The notes under the pieces: generated by a model
Seen by the model: only the letters and a program-made list of their open reading frames with translations
The model's database searches: none
Told to the model about the DNA's origin: nothing
In this document: piece by piece, positions 59,250-64,000 of the stretch
Layout: each line of letters opens with the position of its first letter
Numbering within the stretch: position 1 is the stretch's first letter
NCBI GenBank assembly: GCA_036675345.1
Contig: JAKFFE010000039.1
Location: 1-64,000, forward strand
Direction: 5' to 3'
Origin: JALYOC01 sp036675345
GTDB taxonomy: Bacteria; Myxococcota; Myxococcia; Myxococcales; Myxococcaceae
DNA length: 64,000 nt
Program-made: the position numbers and the translations under genes

Positions 59250-62200
59250 TTGAGCCTGCGCGCGACGAAGTCCTGGATTCTCCCGGTGGCCTTGCTGTTC
59301 GCACTCCCGGTGCTGGCACAGCAGCGCGCGGCGATGTTCCACAACCCACCGGCGCGGGTGAAGGCCTCGGAGACGCTGCGGATCGATGGGCTGCTGGTCA
59401 ACGGCAAGGACCTGAAGACGGTCTACGTCCGCTTCCGCAAGCAGGGCGGCGAGTACCGCGAGCTGGCGATGACCCTGCGCTATGGGGACCTGTACCGCGC
59501 CGAGCTGCCCTCCTGGGAGCTGGAGCCCCCGGTGATCGAATACTTCATCGAGGGGCAGCCCAGGCGCGGAGCCCGGGTCAGCCTGTTCATGAGCGCCTCC
59601 GCGCCCGCCCGGGTGCCGGTGCTGGGAGAGGTGAAGGCCCCGCGGGCGGGGGAGGGTGAGCGGCGGGAGGCCGCAGAGGCCGAGCGACGGGCGGCGGAGC
59701 AGGCCCAGTCCGAGGGTCGCGCCGTGGCCGAGCGCCGCGAAGCAGAGCGGAAGGAGACGGAACGCCGGGAGTCGGATCGCCGGGAGACGGAGCGCCGGGA
59801 GTCCGATCGCCGCGAAGCGGAGCGGAAGGAGACCGAGCTGCGGGAGTCCGATCGCCGCGAAGCGGAGCGGAAGGAGACGGAGCGCCGGGAGTCCGATCGC
59901 CGCGAAGCGGAGCGGAAGGAGACGGAGCGCCGGGAGTCCGATCGCCGCGAAGCGGAGCGGAAGGAGACGGAGCGCCGGGAGTCGGATCGCCGCCAGGCGG
60001 AGCGGAAGGAAGCGGACCGTCGTGAGTCCGAAGCCCGGCAGTCGGAACAAGGCGACGCTGAGCGCCGGGACGGCTCCGACGCACGAGTCCCCGCGAGCGA
60101 CGACGCCTCCTGGGCGGACGATCCGGAGCCGCCTTCCCCGAAGAAGCGCTCCGAACTGGCCGAGGAGCTGGCGCTGTACGCGGCGGAGGACACCAGCGCC
60201 GCGCTGGGGCGGCACGGCACCGAGGTTCGTGAGACGCCGATCACCTCCACCACCCTGGGGCGGAGCGAGATCCGTGCCCTGGGCGCCCGATCCCTTCCGG
60301 ACGTCCTCCACGCCTTGGCGGGGCTGTTCGTCAGCCGGGACACCAGCGGGTTCCACCGGATCGGCGTGCGCGGGATCCGCGCCGACGCCGAGGTGCTGGT
60401 GTTCCTGGATGGCCACCGCCTCAACCACTTCTACGACGGCCGGGCGCTGATCGATCTCCCGGTGGAGAACGTGGCCCGGATCGAGGTGGTCCGCGGGCCC
60501 TCCAACGTGCGCGAGGCCGAAGGCGCGTTGCTGGCAGTGGTGAACATCTTCACCGATCGCGAGGAGGGCCTGCGCGGCGCGGCCAGCCTCGGGAACCTGG
60601 GCGCCTTCACTGGCCACCTCGCTGGAGGAACCTCGCTGGGAGAGCTGCGGGTCTCCGGATCCCTGGACCTGGTGCGCCACGGCGGAGCGATCCGGCCGGT
60701 GGCGGAGGATTCGCTGGGCGCGGAGATGATCGACCAGGGGTACCGCCGGGACACCGCCCAGCCGGTGGGGGAAACCCGCGACGACCGCTGGTTCCTGGGC
60801 GCGGGCGTCAGCGCCTCCCTGGGACAGCTCTCCGCCCAGCTGCGCTTGCTGGGGGAGCAGCGCAACGCGCTGATCGGACTCTTCGACACCCTGGGCGCCC
60901 AGTCGCCGCTGAGCTGGCGGGCGGTGCTGGGGGACGTGCGCTACCAGCGCGACCTGTCCCCCACCATCCAGCTGCGGGCGTCGGTGCGCGCGGACGAGCA
61001 ATCCACCTCCCGCCGCTACCAACAGTCCCCGGGGGCGGGCAGCTACTGGGACCAGAACTTCACCGGAGACCGGACCCTGGGCGGCTACTGCACCGCGCAG
61101 ATCTCCTTTGGCGATCCCTGCCCGGAGGGCCACCTGTTCGCCGACGGCATCCTGGAGCAGCAGCGGGCCAGCGCCTTCGGGGTGGGGACCTCGGTGGAGA
61201 CCGATCTCTCCCTGATCCCCACCAACCGCCTCACGGTGGGGCTGTCCGCCGACTACCGATCCCTTTACGAGCGGGCCACCGCCATCAACTACCAGCCGGC
61301 CGACCTGCGGCTCGCCCCCGGGGGGAGCCTGACCCCCTGGACCAGCACCGGGCTGCAGGACCCGGGGCCGGCGCACTCCCGCCTCGAGGGCGCCTTCTAC
61401 GCCCAGGACGTGTGGACGATCATCGATCCGTTGACCATCACCGTGGGCTTCCGCGCGGATCTGGTGCAGGTGCCCCAGGTGGAGGATCCGGAGGCCCGGC
61501 CCCTGCGCTTCTCCGGCCGCCGGCTGATCCCCAGCCTCAACCCGCGGCTGGCGGTGGCGTACGCGCCCATCCCCTCGCTGGTGCTGACCACCCGCTACGG
61601 CCGCGCCTTCCGCGCGCCCACCCCCGGCGAGCTGCTGCCCACCACCCCGGACTCGGCGGTCAACGGGGGGCGCTTTACCGGCAACCCGCTGCTGGAGCCG
61701 TCCACGGTGGACACGGTGGACCTGGGGGCGGACCTGGTGCAGAGCGCGGGCGAGGCCCGGGTGCGGCTGCGCGCCAACCTCTTCTTCAGCTACTTCAACA
61801 ACGCCATCGCCTCCACCGACGTCTCCGGCAACGTGATCCCGCTCAGCAACCGGCTGGGGGTCCGGGTGCTGGGGGCGGAGGCGGAGGCCCGGCTGGAGGT
61901 CACCGAACGGGCCCGGGCCTGGGTCAACGCCAGCTGGTTCCGCGCCGAGGATCTGGAGGCCCGCGAGCCGGTTCGGCTGCTCACCGACACCCCCCAGTGG
62001 CGGGTGAACGCCAACATCTCGATGCCGGTGGGCGACTGGCTCAACGTGGATCTGCTGCTGCAGAGCGGGGCCGAGCGCCGCAACCTGGGCCGCACCCCGC
62101 TGGAGAACATCCGCCGCTGGCGGCTGCCGGCCTACAGCCTGATCGGAGCGCAGCTGCGCACCGAGCGGGTGTTCGAACACTGGGAGGCGTCGCTGTCGGT

Positions 62201-62315
62201 GCACAACGCCTTTGCCTTCGAGCTGGCCGACGACTCCTTCCGGATGGATCGGATGCCGGGTGGGGTCCCCCGCGAGGGCGTGGCGGGCCAGCTGACCTTG
62301 AGGGGGAGCTACTGA
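59250..62315 (+). CDS. TonB-dependent receptor with an N-terminal beta domain and charged repeat helix
   Basis: 1021 residues from a TTG at 59250. A signal peptide (WILPVALLFALPVLAQQ) precedes a small beta domain (about 30-115) with KTVYVRFRKQGGEYRELAM. An about 100-residue Glu/Arg/Lys-rich segment follows (about 160-270, units of ERKETERRESDRREA), predicted to be a continuous charged helix. Next is the plug domain (TLGRSEIRALGARSLPDVLH, GVRGIRADAEVLVFLDGHRL, IEVVRGPSNVREAEGALLAVVNI) and a 22-strand-type barrel ending RGSY. The classical TonB box is not obvious. It imports a nutrient or siderophore across the outer membrane; the ligand is unknown. Its stop overlaps the ATG of the lipoprotein gene. 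Confidence 0.85.
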   Translation: MSLRATKSWILPVALLFALPVLAQQRAAMFHNPPARVKASETLRIDGLLVNGKDLKTVYVRFRKQGGEYRELAMTLRYGDLYRAELPSWELEPPVIEYFIEGQPRRGARVSLFMSASAPARVPVLGEVKAPRAGEGERREAAEAERRAAEQAQSEGRAVAERREAERKETERRESDRRETERRESDRREAERKETELRESDRREAERKETERRESDRREAERKETERRESDRREAERKETERRESDRRQAERKEADRRESEARQSEQGDAERRDGSDARVPASDDASWADDPEPPSPKKRSELAEELALYAAEDTSAALGRHGTEVRETPITSTTLGRSEIRALGARSLPDVLHALAGLFVSRDTSGFHRIGVRGIRADAEVLVFLDGHRLNHFYDGRALIDLPVENVARIEVVRGPSNVREAEGALLAVVNIFTDREEGLRGAASLGNLGAFTGHLAGGTSLGELRVSGSLDLVRHGGAIRPVAEDSLGAEMIDQGYRRDTAQPVGETRDDRWFLGAGVSASLGQLSAQLRLLGEQRNALIGLFDTLGAQSPLSWRAVLGDVRYQRDLSPTIQLRASVRADEQSTSRRYQQSPGAGSYWDQNFTGDRTLGGYCTAQISFGDPCPEGHLFADGILEQQRASAFGVGTSVETDLSLIPTNRLTVGLSADYRSLYERATAINYQPADLRLAPGGSLTPWTSTGLQDPGPAHSRLEGAFYAQDVWTIIDPLTITVGFRADLVQVPQVEDPEARPLRFSGRRLIPSLNPRLAVAYAPIPSLVLTTRYGRAFRAPTPGELLPTTPDSAVNGGRFTGNPLLEPSTVDTVDLGADLVQSAGEARVRLRANLFFSYFNNAIASTDVSGNVIPLSNRLGVRVLGAEAEARLEVTERARAWVNASWFRAEDLEAREPVRLLTDTPQWRVNANISMPVGDWLNVDLLLQSGAERRNLGRTPLENIRRWRLPAYSLIGAQLRTERVFEHWEASLSVHNAFAFELADDSFRMDRMPGGVPREGVAGQLTLRGSY
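59746..60045 (+). repeat. 45-bp tandem repeat within the TonB-receptor gene
   Basis: Units starting AGCGGAAGGAGACGGAGCGC recur at 59821, 59866, 59911, 59956 and 60001 with period 45; a 75-base step separates the first copy at 59746, so one unit carries a 30-base duplication. Each unit encodes 15 residues (ERKETERRESDRREA). All steps are multiples of three, so copy number can vary without frameshift. Confidence 0.9.
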
Positions 62316-63133
62316 TGCGCCCGTGGACCCCGCTGTTGGCAGTCCTGCTGGGCACAGGCTGCGTCCAGTACAACGACCCCTGCGCGGTGGTGGAGGACGC
62401 AGAGGAGGAGATCGGCTTTCTGGCCCAGGACGTCTACCTGGATCGCCCGTTTGCCCGGCACACCAACAACGCGCTGGGGCAGCTGGCGGCGGACGCCTTC
62501 CTCCACCTGGGCGAGTCCTCGCTGGGGCCTCCGGAGCTGGGGCTGATCAACGGAGGCGGGATCCGCGCCGAGGGCTTCTGCGTCTCCCGGCAGGTGCTGC
62601 CGCAGGGGCCGCTGCTCAACGGCGCGCTGCACGAGATCCTGCTCTTCGACAACACGGTGATCACCCTGGACGTGAAGGTCGCCGAGCTGGTGCAGATCCT
62701 GGCCGCCGGAGTGGACAACCTCTCCGAGGTCACCCAGCCGATCGTGGGCGGCCCGGGCAACTTCATGCACCTCTCCGAAGGCAGTCAGCTACAGCTGGAC
62801 TGCGCCATCCCCGGGACCACCCCTTCCCCGGGGCGGATCACCGACCTGCGGGTGGGCAGCCGGGTGCTGGTGCAGGGCAACGCGGTGGTGGCCGATCCGG
62901 AGGCGATGGTGCGGGTGGCGATCACCGACTTCCTGATCAACTTCGGCGCCGAGACCCAGGAAGTGCTGCAGGGGCTGGACGCGGATCGCTCCCGGCGCCC
63001 GGCGCGGGGCGGGATCGACTCAGACCTGGCGGAGCGGGAGATGCGGGAGCGTCACGGCACCCTGGGCACGGCACTGACGGTGGATCCGTCGCGCATCGTG
63101 TTCACCGGGTGTGCCCAGCCCAGCCCCCCTTGA
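62315..63133 (+). CDS. Lipoprotein consisting of a 5'-nucleotidase C-terminal domain only
   Basis: 272 residues. A lipobox (LLAVLLGTGC) leads directly to the substrate-recognition domain of 5'-nucleotidases: NNALGQLAADAFLHL, LGLINGGGIRAEG, LHEILLFDNTVITLDVKVAELVQIL and GNFMHLSEGSQLQLD. The metallophosphatase N-terminal domain is completely missing, so it should not be catalytic; it may bind nucleotides or related ligands. Start overlaps the receptor's stop (TGATG), so the pair is probably a surface uptake unit. Confidence 0.85.
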   Translation: MRPWTPLLAVLLGTGCVQYNDPCAVVEDAEEEIGFLAQDVYLDRPFARHTNNALGQLAADAFLHLGESSLGPPELGLINGGGIRAEGFCVSRQVLPQGPLLNGALHEILLFDNTVITLDVKVAELVQILAAGVDNLSEVTQPIVGGPGNFMHLSEGSQLQLDCAIPGTTPSPGRITDLRVGSRVLVQGNAVVADPEAMVRVAITDFLINFGAETQEVLQGLDADRSRRPARGGIDSDLAEREMRERHGTLGTALTVDPSRIVFTGCAQPSPP

Positions 63134-63168
63134 GGGAGGGGCCGGGGAGGGCGAAACAGACCACGGGA

Positions 63169-63381
63169 TCAGGTCTGGGAGCTGCCCGGCGTCGGAGGAC
63201 GCGGGGCGCCGCTGAGCACATCGTTCAGCGAGGGCTTCCGCCTGATCTCCGCGCGCGAGATCTTCCAGGACTGCTGGACGATCCAGGAGATGGAGCGATC
63301 CTGACGGAGTGCCTCCCGCTGAATCTCGGTGAGCATCTCCTCGGGAAAGTAGAGCGATTGTTTCCGGTGATCACCGGGCAT
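63169..63381 (-). CDS. Ribbon-helix-helix-like small protein (TIGR04563 type), second copy
   Basis: 70 residues. KQSLYFPEEMLTEIQREALR, then QDRSISWIVQQSWKISRAEI, fit the myxobacterial TIGR04563 small-protein family with a ribbon-helix-helix fold. It is about 65 percent similar to its neighbour at 63391-63603 and follows it by 9 bases on the same strand, so the pair is a tandem duplication. Probably a dimeric or heterodimeric DNA-binding protein. Confidence 0.85.
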   Translation of the reverse strand: MPGDHRKQSLYFPEEMLTEIQREALRQDRSISWIVQQSWKISRAEIRRKPSLNDVLSGAPRPPTPGSSQT

Positions 63382-63390
63382 AGACCACCA

Positions 63391-63603
63391 CTACTCCTCG
63401 CGGGTGTCCGGGAGCGCTTCGTCGCCCGGGCCCGAAACGTCGTTGACTGCGGGGAAGGCCTTGATCCGATCACGAGCGATCTTCCAGGCCTGCTGAACGA
63501 CCCACGAGAGAGACCGGTCCTGCCGGGTCGCCTCTTCCTGGATCTCCTTCAGCATCTCCTCGGGAAAGTAGAGCGATTGCTTTCGCTTGTCGGTGCCAGC
63601 CAT
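63391..63603 (-). CDS. Ribbon-helix-helix-like small protein (TIGR04563 type), first copy
   Basis: 70 residues from the ATG at 63603. KRKQSLYFPEEMLKEIQEEA, then TRQDRSLSWVVQQAWKIARD, is the family core. It is the upstream member of the tandem pair and ends in an acidic tail (GPGDEALPDTREE). The longer frame to 63888 has no similarity before MAGTDK. Confidence 0.87.
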   Translation of the reverse strand: MAGTDKRKQSLYFPEEMLKEIQEEATRQDRSLSWVVQQAWKIARDRIKAFPAVNDVSGPGDEALPDTREE

Positions 63604-64000
63604 TGCGTCGATCTCCAGAAGAGGCCCAGTCGGGATGTCGGTGCTGGACCTGGAGCGTTTATCCGACAAGCGCCCCCCGGGGTCAACGTTTTCGGCGGGT
63701 TCCGCGACCTTCTGCGCAGGGACGGCACCTGCGCGTACACCCCGGGGCTTCGTGCCCCGCGGGAGCGCCGAAAGGGAAGCGCCCCGGCTCTTTTCGAACC
63801 GGGGCGCCTCGGAAAGAGGGATCGCCGGAGTTCCGGCAATCCCGTGGACCCAGAGGGGGAGGGGGGGGACCCCTAGGTCCAACACCAAATTCGATTTGCA
63901 CTACCAACACCGACCACCGCGCTGCGTATTTCCCCGAAGTTTTGAGGACTTTCGGGCCTGCAGACAATGATAAGACGCGGGGCTGACAGCTTCAACAAAC
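63604..64000. other. Non-coding right end with hairpins
   Basis: About 400 bases upstream of the RHH pair without a supportable gene. It holds two hairpins: CGGGGC/GCCCCG (63743-63759) and GCGCCCCGG/CCGGGGCGC (63779-63807, 9-bp stem, 11-base loop). On the minus strand the latter is followed by a weak TTCCCTTT tract. The hairpins may end a minus-strand gene lying beyond the window or fold in the leader of the RHH pair. Confidence 0.5.

Noticed and set aside
57585..62204. 1539-residue minus-strand open frame
   Set aside because: Only the part from 59153 down matches a family (ChaN-like). The rest is antisense to the TonB receptor and low-complexity.

Overview
The window looks like a chromosome segment of a myxobacterium-type organism (phylum Myxococcota). 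It is very GC-rich and gene-dense, and its reading frames are strongly GC3-biased. Two secreted proteins end in MYXO-CTERM-like sorting tails (8102-10060 and 15613-18681). Two tandem small ribbon-helix-helix proteins match the myxobacterial TIGR04563 type. DUF4388/receiver fusions, GspE-N-like proteins, PEGA-domain kinases and large hybrid histidine kinases are all typical of that phylum. Family names come from motif recognition by eye; no database search was possible.  Layout. 1-875 is an insertion-sequence graveyard: the 3' end of a transposase, a 13-bp tandem repeat and an IS3-like remnant. An HU-like protein follows. 1678-7936 is a signalling block (a multi-receiver hybrid kinase with a degenerate GGDEF domain, a membrane histidine kinase, a FecR-domain protein). 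7953-10060 is a promoter, a probable GEMM-I (cyclic di-GMP class I) riboswitch and a surface protein with a metal-binding-like Asp/His tract. 10101-18681 is a translationally coupled three-gene envelope operon ending in a MYXO-CTERM protein. 18669-31872 holds mixed regulatory, quality-control and housekeeping genes (DUF4388 regulator, VOC protein, GspE-N protein, pseudokinase, HtrA protease, response regulator-kinase, ureohydrolase, quinone reductase, YacG, LPG-synthase-like membrane protein, RHH pair, chromate transporter). A tRNA with anticodon CAT follows.  32065-35734 is a compact bacterial microcompartment operon on the minus strand: two different BMC-T shell proteins, a BMC-H, a BMC-P, an encapsulation-peptide-bearing CoA-acylating aldehyde dehydrogenase and one unrecognised small protein, behind a good sigma-70-like promoter. 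No signature enzyme is adjacent, so its substrate is unknown. 35833-45530 holds envelope and housekeeping genes (a PP2C-cyclic nucleotide-binding fusion, a carboxypeptidase-regulatory-repeat protein, a CoaBC with its catalytic cysteine replaced, a family-4 uracil-DNA glycosylase, an esterase).  47391-54860 carries the central section of the anaerobic-type lysine (beta-lysine) degradation pathway: Kdd, then, beyond a LuxR-type regulator and a receiver protein, KamD - small secreted protein - KamE - Kal - Kce, with overlapping or abutting frames. Together they would convert 3,6-diaminohexanoate to crotonyl-CoA, ammonia and acetoacetate. KamA and the CoA-transferase are not in the window. The ADP-ribosylglycohydrolase gene that follows is bracketed by inverted copies of a dispersed REP-like element with the core GGGGACAGGCTACATT, also present at 15631 and 45549. 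The right end has an acyl-CoA carboxylase carboxyltransferase, a ChaN-like protein, a TonB-dependent receptor with a 45-bp-repeat charged helix coupled to a 5'-nucleotidase-C-domain lipoprotein, and the two RHH paralogs.
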